From contig JAWUZG010000029.1 of NCBI GenBank assembly GCA_036785705.1, forward strand, positions 15,081,501 to 15,145,500: a stretch of 64,000 nt of DNA. The letters are read 5' to 3'. How positions within the stretch are numbered: the first letter of the stretch is position 1; each line of letters opens with the position of its first letter. The DNA comes from Acanthornis magna. Its lineage: Eukaryota > Chordata > Aves > Passeriformes > Acanthizidae. Of this stretch, positions 11,801 through 24,620 are shown one piece after another. Both the position numbers and the translations under genes were made by a program. Below the pieces are notes generated by a model. That model was not told the DNA's origin. It saw only the letters and a program-made list of their open reading frames with translations, and searched no databases.

Positions 11801-14800
11801 TGGAACACTACAGTGGGTCTAGTCACACTGAGAAAATTATGCTTATACAGAAATCTTGGATGATTAAAGACTTTGCACTTCAAGCTGCTTTGAGGAAGGG
11901 TTGCATTTACCATTCATTTGGTGGAGTCCTCCAAAAGACACACTCCGGTCCTCATACAGGCCTTCACTTCTAATTGAAACAATATTTTCCTGATATTGGC
12001 ATAGATGAAAATTTATTTCCTTATCATAAACAGCATGCATTTGTTTATTTCTTGTATCCATCTGCTGTTCTATCTAAATTTGGATTTATAATCCATTCCC
12101 TATCTTCAGGGTAGGGATTTGCTTTTGCATTTTTGAAAAGCTCTTCTTTTTAGCACATAACAGCAGGGGTGCATTTGCAGACAAGAACATGCAAAACATT
12201 GATGGTGGGCAAATAGTAAACATTCTGCTTCAGAAGAAGCAAAGGTAGATATTTAGAAGGTAAAAATATCAAGAAAATAGCAGCATGAGAGAAGAAGAGA
12301 ACAAAAATGACAACTAGATGTCTTCTTCTCTAGAACCCATTATTAGAATTTATCCCAAATCAAACTGTATCTACTAAAAACTGGAAAATTACATCCAACC
12401 TTTGACCTACTTCTCCATGAGTTTCAACAGCTTTCTAGAAGTGCAGCAAGAATTAGGGGACTGTAAGTTCTGAAGCTCTAAGTTCCCTATAAAATGCATG
12501 TAATAAAACTCATTTTTCAGGGGTAGAAGAGGATTGGTAAGATCCAGTATTCAGTCCTCAAATTAGCCTTCCTTCATAGCACCTGAAAGATGCAAGTCTA
12601 TAGAGAGGGTATGCTTTTTATTTCTTTAAACTATGTAAAACGACAGGGTGTTTTTTTTCTATTTTGGTGGAGGAGAGTCAGAATCAGCTGTTATTCACTT
12701 TAGCATATATTTTTTGGACAGTTTTAGACTACTTTTAGAAGACTTGCCTTCTAGTAAAAAAATAGACAGGGTGTGTGTGTATGTGTGTGTGCAAAAAACC
12801 CCTAATTATATTTCTTAAAATTATTTCATTTTCATTTAAAAACCTGAAAGTTAAAAGTAGAAATAACCCAAGGGATAACTGTAGTTATCAGGATACAGTC
12901 CGCACAGATCTTTTTTAAAAGAACATTAAAATCAGTATATTATTTTTTAAATCCCAATAGATCTTTCTTACAGTAAATGCAATTAAAATAAATCCCTTGA
13001 TGTCATGTCTGCTTCTTAATACCCACTGCTTCCTAGTATATCTTAACTGAGCACACACCACATATGAGGGAACGAATGGTCAATCTGCCCTAAGGAACAG
13101 TGGTGATATCTAACAACAAAAATTGATGTAAAAGAGATCTCCTTGTCATTCACAGTTGTCAGACTCAAAGTAGGGGGGAAAATGTCATAAACCTAAGGAG
13201 TCTCATATCCTGAATTCACTGTTGGGGAACAAACACTTTGCAGCTTTGGTTATTTTAATGAACACATCACTTTAAACTATGCCTTTCCCATCTGTTCTGC
13301 TTTGTAATTACATATGCAAAAAGAAGCTCATTTACAACTGCATCCTAATGGAATCTTAAACAAAACTTGGATGAGATGTAAATATTCTGTGCACATCGTC
13401 TGTATTCAAGGCATCAAGCAGCTTCTTCTCCATGAGGTGTTTTCTTGTTTTCTAGGCAGACAGTTGAGGAAAGGCAGTGGATCACGGCACCCTGGCATAC
13501 AAATCCCTTGCATACAAAATAACCAGAGTGGCAGGCAGAAGACGAGGTAGAGAGTAGAGAGATCTCCCTTTCTTCACATCACCTTTGCAAGTACCACGAC
13601 ACAAATCTCTCATTGTATGTTTATGCATTGCAGCACTGGGGTTTTCCTGACAACTCAGGTCATATCCCTGGCAAGAACCAGCAAGTGTGTAGTTAGTGGA
13701 TAGCAGATACAACCTCTGCAGTGTCTCTGCTGAGCATTCGAGTCCTGATTAGCAGATTTTTACGCAAGATTTTAATGATGGTCAGGTCACAAATAGAAAA
13801 GTTTTACTGACTGTGATTGAATAAGATTTATATCACTTTAAAATACAGATGCAAGCTCATTACAACACTTCCTTGTAACTGCTGTGATCCTTCCTTAGTA
13901 GAGATGCTAGAGAAAAACGAGATAAGGTATCCCAGCACCTGATTTATACCATTTAAATAGCAATGAGATGCCTAAACACTTTAGTCACCTAAGTCATTCT
14001 GTTCCCATTAGTTGAGTCCACAAATTGATGGAAGGTAAAGCTGAATTACTGAAAGTTATATCATGATGTTCTAGCCTGTCTTGATTAATATTTTTTCCCT
14101 CAAATGATTGCACATGAAAAATTATTAAATGCTGTAATTCAGGCTTACATATCTTGGTCTGTGACAAGTCTTCAGGTGTGAAAGACAAAAGCTGAACCCC
14201 CAGCCTTACAGACACTTGCTGCGTGAGATCCCGTAGGGAACATAGTTTCTGTCATTGTGCTTCAGAATATACCAGTGGTCTACTGAGGTGCAAACAACAC
14301 TCAAGTGAAGTGCCCATATAATATAACGATTATTTCAGTATACTCACTATCTGTTTTCTACCTGTTTTTTAACTGCAAATCTCCTGGTCTGTGTCTCCCA
14401 CAAGAAAATCTCCCTTGAAATGGCCTGTTTATGGGGAGGGTAGTCCCTCCAGCTCTTTCAGGCACTGAGGGAGTCTTACCCCAGCAAGTAGAAAAAAAAA
14501 TTGCCTGATTCCTGACATCAAACACAGTGATTTGGAAGTCCAGCTCCCTTAATGATTGCCAACAGTCAACCTTTGCTGGGTGCTACTGATGTTTGCAACA
14601 CCCACTTGGGCTCAGCTCCTGGACTGCTACAGGATCTGAAGACTGCAGATTTTTACCTCTGTTACACTTTTTATATTTCCACCACTTTGTTGTTGTTACT
14701 GCTGTTTGTGTGGTTTGTGGGTTTTAGTTTGATTGTTTTTTTATAAGGTTCTTCTTTTGAGGTTGGCAAGAAAAAATCCATTCAGGGGTATACTCAGGCT

Positions 14801-17800
14801 GAAGACTCTTCCCTAGTTTTTCTTATCCAGGCTAAATCTCCTATTCCTCTATATGCTTTTCCAGCTACTCAGAATTTCAAACCTGAATCCCCATTTTACA
14901 GGAATTTATGAGAAGCTGGTCTCAGCTGAAATGGTGGTGATTTCTCAAAACTCAAAATTGTTAATAAAGCAGTCTAAAATAGTCCTTTCTTCTTGAGAGG
15001 TAAAATCACTGTGCATTTTGATAATTTGCCACAAAAAATTATAAGTGAAACTAATGAATTTTCATAAAATGGTTCTCTTTCATGGAACAATATTACTGAA
15101 AGTAAAAAAATAAATCAGCCATTGCAACTGAAACTTTTTGAATAGCCAAAAATAGTTTTGAAGTCCTTTCCACATGCAAATTTCCTAGAAAATTAGTAGT
15201 TAGAGGGAGATATACTATTGTCTTTTTTGTGCCAATGTGGTATTGACCCAATCATGAGAATAGGACAGAACTCTTCCCTATCTGCCTCATTGATTAGCCA
15301 CTGCTTCCAAATGCTTCCGCAAATCAGACCTTGCTCAAGATATCACAGACCCTCTGAGACCACCAGTGCTATGCAGGAGTATAACCTACCGGTACTGCTC
15401 AATCTGTCCGAGCAAACATGCTTCATTCTTCTGGCTTTCCCTCAACAGGCAGGTGCACAGAATTGAGAAGTATTGAGATATGACTTTTGAAATCTAGTAT
15501 AGAGTTGATTCAGGGGGTTTGTGACATTTTCTGCTTTAGCAAAGCTAAAAGGTAATTTTTTTTTTTCATTAATGCATCTGTTGCAAGCAGTACCGAGATT
15601 CTTATCCTTTCCATTAAGAAAATATATTCTTATTTTTAAAAATTACTCTGAACTGCATCCATTTTGATGATGGAAACTGATATTATGCCTTTTATTTTGC
15701 TAATAGCAAAACATTCATTGATATCATATGCAGAATTGCAACACCATGGGAGGAACAATTTTATTCTTTATTTTAATTTGCAAAATAATATGTTCATTTC
15801 AAGATAGGACTATACTACAGTAGCATTCAACTTTTTAGGGCAATGATTTGCCTGAAGTCTATGGTAAACTTCTAATAAATAATGATGATTCCCTAATGAG
15901 TTTATACTCCTTGGAGCCAAAACACAGCACTGTATACAAAAATCATTATAATCATATGAGATTATACAAGGGGAAAAAAAGCCAGCAGAAAAAGTTATAA
16001 CACTAATAAAAGTATCAGTGGTCTTATCAGTGGCATTGAATGTTAATTTACCCTCATGGGATTAACTAATATGATACATTTTAGACACTAATCAGGGTAA
16101 GAAATTCTGCTAGCATTTTTATTCAATATAAATTAATGAGAACTCAAAGTTCATTCAGCAGAGCATTTCAAAAATTACACTATGATAAATTAAAAGCCCC
16201 AAATGCACACTCCAAACCTTCTTTTTAAAATTTTAACCCACAGAAGGGACAGGAATATGGAAATGTTAGGTTCAGAGTAGGAAGGTTCAATGTACAGAGT
16301 CTGGGGGAAGATACAAAGCAGGATTTAACTTCAGGTGTCCTGAATCACCCCCACTTCTCCCCCTGCCTCCATTAGCCCTCTAACACTCTAAGGATGGCAT
16401 GGCTCCCTAGGCTGAAATTAATCTCTCTGCAGCTGCCACACTCTTCATCTCAGCTCTTCAGGCTACAGATTGAAATACTTGCTCTGAATGCATTTTTTTT
16501 CAACACTGTCAGTCAAGACTCAACACTGCTGAGAAGAAAAAAGAACTTCCGCATGTCTAGACTAACTCAATATACCCACTGCCCCAGCAAAAGGAAAAAC
16601 ACCACTACAAACAGCTGGACTGCAGATTGGACCTAAATAATTTCTGTTGGTACAGAACAGCAGTTGGCAGATGAAGAAACAGCCACAGTTACAAAAGGAG
16701 TATTCAAGACAGAAATTATCCAACTTGGCAGAAGCAATGCCCAGGCAAGAAAAGATACCGAAGTGAGGATAAAAATAGCTTTAATTTGTGTGCATGTAAG
16801 CTGCTGTATCACATCGTTCACCTCACATAGACATGTGTGAAAATAAACAGTATTCTGAAACTTTATAAGAAATGCTGTATTGCTAAAACTAATAATTTCT
16901 CCTATTTCACCACAGATGCACAACCCAAGGTTCTAACAACGTAGGGCTTGCGCCTCTGACTTTACAGAAGTTATATTATTCTCTCCTTGAATAAAGCTCA
17001 TGGTTTTTCCTCCATACTGAAACAAGAAAATCTTACTAACAGTCTTCAAAGAAATTTTCATCTATGAGCCTAGACAAGGAAATACTATTGCAGCTCAAGA
17101 TAAATTGTCCAGGAACCTCCATGCAAGTGTATGACAGCTTTTCCATGCTCTTCTGGTTCAATTTTATATTATCACAGAGAGTTAGTCTCTCTCTGCTTTC
17201 AGCTACATGGATACAATTGCAGCTGAAGACAGAGGGATTTGCCTTATGGCAGAAGCCCAGGAAATAAGTAGGCAGCAAGAGCTTCTATAGCACTAAAGTA
17301 GCTAAATCACTACTTCTGTAAAAATTGAATCTTATGATTATTGTGCTATAAAAATGTTTTAAACAGGCAAAACCACATGGCTTAAGAAGGTAAAGTGAGA
17401 TATGATAATTGTATCTATTATGGTTAGAATATAGGTTTAAATACAGGTTTTTGGAAAGAATGAAGGAGAAAAAATATGTGCTATTAATTGTGGGTTTATA
17501 AGCATCTTATCCCATATTTTAGCTTCTGATTTGGCAATGTTAATTAAGCATCAAAAAATCAGAGTTACTTATAAGATCTAACCAGCCACTGAAACTTTCT
17601 TTCTCTTTTATTTTTATTACAACAATGAATTTCATTTTCCTTATTAGTAGAAGCAAAATATCATTTGGAGAAAAAAAAAAGTTTTATTTGCCATAGATTT
17701 TACAAAGCAAATTTGGCACAAAGGTTACTCCAGTAAAAACATTTATGTCCATAACATATATTAATTTGTTCTATCAAAATGTATAATAAAGCATGAAGTT

Positions 17801-20800
17801 ATTGCTGACACACTCCAGAAATCTAGGTTGACTGCATCCCACTGTACTGCCCTTCCATGTCAGATGTCAGAGATTAAAGTTTTGCGTGAGAAAAGGTATC
17901 CAATCTGGAGATGTTCTAAATTTATTCAAAGATTATGGCACCCACTTTCTCATCTTAATTTTGTGGATTGTAACACATTCCTGCCACAATGTCACCTAGT
18001 CACTGGCTCATCCTTGGATCCTGACACACAATGTCTCATTGACAGGCACAGCTCTACTTTCCCAGGCTCTGTGTATTTGTGTGCATCACTTGAGAGGCAT
18101 TTCTTTGCTGTTTTTCTCCTCCTCATGCCTCTTTTTTTTGCAGCTTTTGCTTTCCAAACGCACACAACACTTTCCCATTCAACCGAGGCTTGTAATTTTC
18201 CTGTGTAACCCTAAATTCAGAGGACCAAAAAGATAGGGAGTTGGAGCCCTCATCCTGTGAGGAGAGACTGGATGACCAGGCCTTGCGCAGCCCTGAAAAG
18301 AGATGAGATGAGATGTGGAAATAGTGCACGATCCGACTGTCTTACACTGGCTAATGTATTTCACATTATTAAGATCATAAAAGAAGGATCTTACTCCCTA
18401 AAAGCTTTCCAACTCTCCTTGAATCAGAACCTCCAACTTACAGGCGCTCGAATCTTTTGTGAAATTCTGTTGCTAAATTTGCCAAGTTAGGTAATATTTC
18501 TGCTCTAGAAAGCAACTCAATAATAAATTCTCCTGATTTTGCACACTTGCTTTTTTTATTTTACTTATTAAAAAAAATTGCTCTGTATTGCATAATCAGC
18601 ACTAACAACTATTTTCTACATCAGGATAATACATTAATTTGCCACATGACATTGACTTCTACTTATTCATTGTATCACTTGATATTATATTTCTTAAATC
18701 TTGAAACTGGGAAATCTTACTCTCATGAAAGTGGATTTCTTCAATTTTTGTAGTGTCCTACCTGATATCTCATGGTCAGTAATCTCCACATTTTTTTCCT
18801 GAATAAGTATTTTTGAGAAGTAATAGAGTTGCCCCCTCCAAAAAAACAAAAAACACACAAAAAACACCCATCAGCCCCCAGAGATTGAGAAACATAGAGT
18901 ATTTCTTGAATTCATTCAAGAAGAAAAAGTAGAAGTGGGCACAAAAAGAGCAGAAAACTAGATACTAACTTTCAAACTTGCCTTGTAAAGGAAGTTATGG
19001 ATTAATGCCGTGGATTTGAAGAAGAAAGATTCTAATATACTAAGAGCAAAGTTTATGACAAAATATTTACCAATAGATTCACACTGGAGTCAGTGACAGG
19101 GGACTAGAAAATATGTCGTCTTCCTTCAGTAATCATTTGCTTGCAGAAGGGCATAAACACTAGAGTCACAAAAATAGGAACTGGTTCAGCTTGCCCTGTA
19201 ACAGATGTGACACCACTTTTCTATCTTTACCAATATTTTGTTACAAGGTCTAAAATTCTGAATATTGTGCTTACAGCTCATTGTATTGTGTAGTGTCAGT
19301 ATCTGCACAATGACCTTAGAAGGGACACAAGTGCATCTTGTGGAACCAGAAAATGAGATCTGCAATGTGCAAGATCAAGTTCCAGATTTACAAACTTACT
19401 TAAAAACCTGAAAGTCAAGATAACTGTGATTTAATAGACTTCATCAAAAATCTGGGGAAAAAACAATCATACTTGATTGTTAACCAGCAAAACAATGTGG
19501 GGAAGTATTCTGGACACAACATTCCTCAGGGGCTAAGGTTTTTACCCATCTTTATTTACAGACTCGAAGTTCTCAGTTACATCTCTCTTGGTACAATGCA
19601 TGTTTGGATCATCGCCAACATTTTAACACTCCTAGATCTTATCATAAAAGTCCTTGAATCCACAGTAATTGAAATAGTTTTAGTTGCTGCCAATTTTCTC
19701 CTGCTTTGTACAATTTTGCCTGACAAATTCATGTTTAAGGCTAGAATAGCCAAGCATCACGGAAAATGATCTAAAACAGTGGCTTGTGTCATGTTAACAT
19801 CCCCAGAGGTACATTTATCTGCTGAAGGATTACATGCAAGTCAGAACATATTGTGTTACACTCTATCATGCCAGATCTGCTGTGACAAGTTTCTTCAACA
19901 CTATAACTGAGTTTCTGAAGTGACAAGCCTCAGGAATCATGCAAATGCAAAATCGCCATGTACATTTCAGAATTCCAAAAACACGGCAGTTTTTATTACA
20001 TATTTTTTAATCAGACTGGTGATCACTGCACACTGCCACAAACGTAACAATGCCTCTGCCACAGCCATCAGCTTTTTAATGTCCTACAGCCTTTTAAAAC
20101 TTTTCTTGGTGATTGCTCCCTTTATGATGTGATGTCTCTTCCCATTAGCCATGAATAACTGCTGGAATTTGAGGTCATGGAAATGGCTGTGGCACAGAAG
20201 GTACCAGTATTGCAATAGAATAAACATGTCTTTTCTGGTGAAGTTAAATTACCACACAGCACCAAATGCAAACAAGCCAAACAAATGCAAACTAAAATTT
20301 TCTTACCTATGAAAGAACCCTTTCCATGGGAACAAGCTTTGCCAGAAAGTTGAAGTCCTTGATCTCCTCATGCAGAGAAGGGAATTTGTTTTTTCTATCT
20401 ACAAACTGCAAGTATCTTTGTACACCCTCCCCATCCTCACCTGTATCCAGATTTTATTGTGCTATTAAACTGAATTTCTGGGCACTTCCAGGGATTTTAA
20501 TTGACTGTGCCAAACCACCAACAGAGACAAAAAAATTCATTATATAATCCTTCTATTTATAGGGGGTAATTGCTATAAAAGGTTAGCTTTATCATTTGGA
20601 GTTTACCTCTTTTATTTGGCATGAACTTTTCTTTCAAAGGAACTCTTAGATAAATTGGTGAACTGAATTTTAGAACTTTATGTATCTATCTGGCAAAGGA
20701 AAGTCTGATGCTCAATTTTATGTCGTAGAAGCACATTATAGACTTTCAAGCAAACATAGTTAAAAAGAACAATATAATCCCTTTGGGAATAAAAAGAAAT

Positions 20801-23800
20801 CAAATGAAGACATGGTACATTAGCTTAATAAAATCCAGGAAAGACATTTACAAACTCTCTGGCCTGAGGGTCCCTTTAGGAACAAACACAAATGATCCTG
20901 TTTTTTACATAATCTTCCTTCACTAGCACTATCCACAGTGAGACATATCCCTTCTATTTGAACCAGATAGTGAAATAACAGCTACTTTTTAAAGGGTGTC
21001 CTAATTTGTTGAGAGCAGTTTTCTCAATTAGCTCTGTAGCAGCTGCATATCAATGTAGCTTTGTTAAAACAGATCTGAATTCATGTTATTTCTACCTTAT
21101 GTTTTTCATGTAAATTATAAAGAAAAAAGGCCGACACTCTCTCCATTAAATGTTAAGAACACAAAGGGATTTCTGTTCTAGACTTGCCTGGAAAATTAAC
21201 AAAATTTAAGGGCTCAGTTTTCTAATATACATTTACAAATCTATCTTTTCTCCTCTTTCCAATTTCATGTAATCTTCTACAATTTAGCTTGTTCCTATTC
21301 AATTTGCCAAAATACCTACAAGTTTTTACATCTTTAAAATCTTTAGTTTTTCTTTGTGAGGGAAGCGGGAGCATATTTTAAATATAATTTTTCAGAAAGT
21401 TTCATATACTCATTATTTAAAACTCTGTCAATACTTACTAACACTGCTGTTATTGATCACCATCAAAACTAAATCTAGACATAATTTTTTGAATTAAGTC
21501 TTTTACAGACCCCACATTCAATGCATTCAAAAATATTTTCTTTGGCTGGTACTGTTGATAGTTTAAAATCATCTGTAAAAGAAGCCCATATTAGATTTCC
21601 AGTACTAACATTATATTTTAAATTATGCTATCAGCATCTTTCGGGACACTATTATGGGTTTTCCAGTTTTCTCCATCACAAGATGGAATTAGCAGCATTA
21701 GTCTGATACATAAGGAGAAAGCAGAACCTACAATAGTACCACCTCTGCTGGGTAAAGGATTTCTGCAAAATACTAACAATGAGTTTCCAGTATTACAAAA
21801 AAATAATGCCTATATTGAATTGAAAATTTTGGAAGTAAACCGGTCAATTTTTACTTGTTATAGGTAATAAAGTACATAATAAAATTACTTTCCATAATAC
21901 ATTCTAGCATCTTGACAGAAAGTTGAAATCTCACAATGCTTTTTACTGATCTGATCAGCAGCATCCTGTTCCTTAGCAATAATGTTTAGACCTCTTTAAA
22001 GTTCTGAGGTCAAATTTGCAAGATAAAAGCTGTGATTACAGCCTTCAATGTAATGTAATATCTGGTAAGTTTCTGAAATAATTGTAAGCACTTTTATAGC
22101 TAAGCTTTCAGTTGTGTTCCATGACACGTTAGACTATGGAGACAATCTATTTTTGTTGTTAGGCTAGCTAAAAAACATGGCAACCTTCTAAACAAAAACC
22201 AGGAAAACTTGCCTTTGACAAAGGCCTTAAAACGAGAATACAGAAGATGAAGAGAAAAGGGAGCAGCTCTTTTCAGGTGGCTAAAAATTATATGGCTTAA
22301 TGATTCAGATAACACCCAATATTCTTGTCAAACTAAAGGCTTATTTTATGGCATTTTCTTATCTCTACTAAATTAGGAATTTGTTTGTACTTTTAACTTC
22401 ATAATCCCAACTTTTATTTTTCAATAAACTCTGGACCCATGCCAGTAGGTTAAATCAATTTATTTTGAGGTCTCTCCTGTCTTTTTTCTTATTTGCCATC
22501 AACTTCCTCAGTTCTTTTAAACTTTCTTGCCTTTGTAGATGAGTCTGAGAGGCTGAAAGTGTTGCAATCATCCATAAAATTGGACAAGCCTGTAGATTTC
22601 CCTGGCAAACTCATCATTGTGACTCCAGCCTCCTGGAGGGACTAGCTGTAAGGGAACAGGATAAGAGCAGAGGAATTGCCATATCACACCTAGTGAGCTG
22701 GCAAACTAGCAGCTTTTTCTCAAAGGGTGCCCATTACCACCCATTTATAAGCAAGGTGCTACAGCCTCTGCACCATCTGCAGAAAAAACATTCCCTGTGA
22801 AGGTCTCAGTACAATTCCTTAATTCAAGTTTACTGGAAACCTGAGAACTGAAATGTTTAAAAACGTTTTTAGCCAATTGTTACCCAGTTTCTGGTGTCTC
22901 TGCTTTGATCCCCAGGTACAGGACTCCTTTCCAGATGACTTTGGGCATGGCTCACCAAACAGCCATTGCTGGTCAACATGCTGGTGGCTGCCTTAGCTGA
23001 ATCCCACATTATTTGCTGTTTCAAGAGAAGGAAAAAGCTAAATCATCATCACCTGAGTGCTTAACATCATACATTCTGCATTAAAAAAGCAGAATTTGGT
23101 TTTGCCTAGAAACTAGAAGTTCATTAAAGCAACTTTTAGAGGTTGTTCACGATAATTAGGCTTATAATTAATAGCTTCTCTGGTGTCTCACAACTGTTAT
23201 TTTTTAAACTTAGAATTCAACTTTTTCTTCTTGATAGCCGAGTACCATTTTAGCCTAATTTAGAAACTAGTTAATCACAATTATAAAAGAAAAAATGCCA
23301 CCATCCCCCAGAAGAAATTCCACCTGGAAACTAATATGTATAAGAAATAATCACCTCTATGTGTTCAAAATGTGTTATGGGGAATGTTGCTGACCAGCTG
23401 TTAAAGGCAGCAAATCAAATATTCCAGCACTGGCTTTTGTTGGAGATTTTTTTCTCCATCATGGGAAACAGACAACTTCTTGATACAGAAGAAAGCAAAG
23501 CAGTTCAAGTATCATCTCCCTCCGTACATATTAAACATTTTGGCTTGTGTATTAAAAGAAACAGTTTCTACATATTCTACATTTGGCAGAATGTCAGGTA
23601 AAGTCCTCTCAGTACAGCATTATGCAATATCCACGATTTCCATCTCAGCAAAAGCACACTACCCTGTTACACTAAGCAATAATCTTATTTACTTTTCTTT
23701 TTATATTATTCAATGTAATGTGATTATTCCTTAAAAACTGAGTCATCTTCTCTTCATCCAGTCTGTACTAGCAAAATTAAAGAAGACAGGGATACCTATA

Positions 23801-24620
23801 AGATAACTTATTCCTGATCTATAAATATTACGTAGTTATAGACATGGTCAAGTCCTTATATTTAAATACCAGAGGACCCTTTGATCCTTACAAAAAGCAA
23901 ATAATTTCTGACAACTTTCTTAACCAGTGCAAAATTAGCCCACTGGGAGTTGAGTTTCTAAAAGCCAAGCAGGAATGCTAAATTTGATGGTAGTCAATAC
24001 TGAAAAGCAAAGACATCTAAAATACAACTTTCCACAAAGCAGATTTCAAGCAAGCTTGCTTTTAATTTTTCTCCTCCATTGTTTGTCACATTATACAGCC
24101 CCATGATTCACAGTACAGACAATTTATCTAACATTGATTGACTTGGAAAATTGACCATTCAAACAAATTTTGTCATAAAGAATATAAGTCTGTCCCAAAT
24201 GAATTCAAAATCTGTCCTAGAAGCAGTCAGAAAAGTTTAAGGCTCTGAAAAGAAATTAGTTCATTGTTGATATTCATTTGTTTCTTAGTGGGCCAACAAA
24301 CTCCCAAAGATTTCAATATAGAGCAATATTTTCTTATGTGAACTATATACGACAGCCAACAAATGGAACATTTCAGAAGACAAAAACCAGTGCAGATATC
24401 AGGAGGAAAGGGATGAACCACTATTAACATTTCTTCTGGGGATTGTTTAGTCCTCAGCTGAACTCCAGAACAACAAATCTCCATGCAGAGAACAACACAG
24501 AAAGTATAACTTTATTTCATCTGTAGCTGTATCTGTATCATCTCTCTGTGTCCACATGATTAAACTGTTGCTTCTTAATTACACCAACAGTTTTTCACCT
24601 TGCTGTGTTATAGTCACCTG
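11801..24620. other. Intron 2 interval with no recognised feature apart from a (GT)n tract
   Basis: Nearly 13 kb of AT-rich sequence. Open frames reach about 126 codons (17828-18208, plus strand) and 98 codons (19473-19769, plus strand, hydrophobic). Neither resembles a known family, and neither is on the strand of the host gene. An A/C-rich patch occurs at 18838-18872. Highly decayed repeats may be present but are not recognisable by eye. Confidence 0.55.
12770..12791. repeat. (GT)n microsatellite
   Basis: A run of GT dinucleotides is interrupted once by AT (GTGTGTGTGTATGTGTGTGT), with about ten units. It is short and may be length-polymorphic. Confidence 0.9.

Noticed and set aside
17828..18208. 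126-codon plus-strand frame
   Set aside because: No domain, signal or splice context; it is opposite to the host gene and its length is within chance for one window of this size.
18255..18315. CR1-like words (GAGGAGAGACTGGATGACCA, then CCCTGAAAAG)
   Set aside because: The similarity to the CR1 3' region is too short and broken to separate from chance by eye.
19473..19769. 98-codon plus-strand frame with hydrophobic segments
   Set aside because: Considered as a small membrane protein, but there is no promoter, splice context or family resemblance, and AT-rich DNA readily gives hydrophobic frames.
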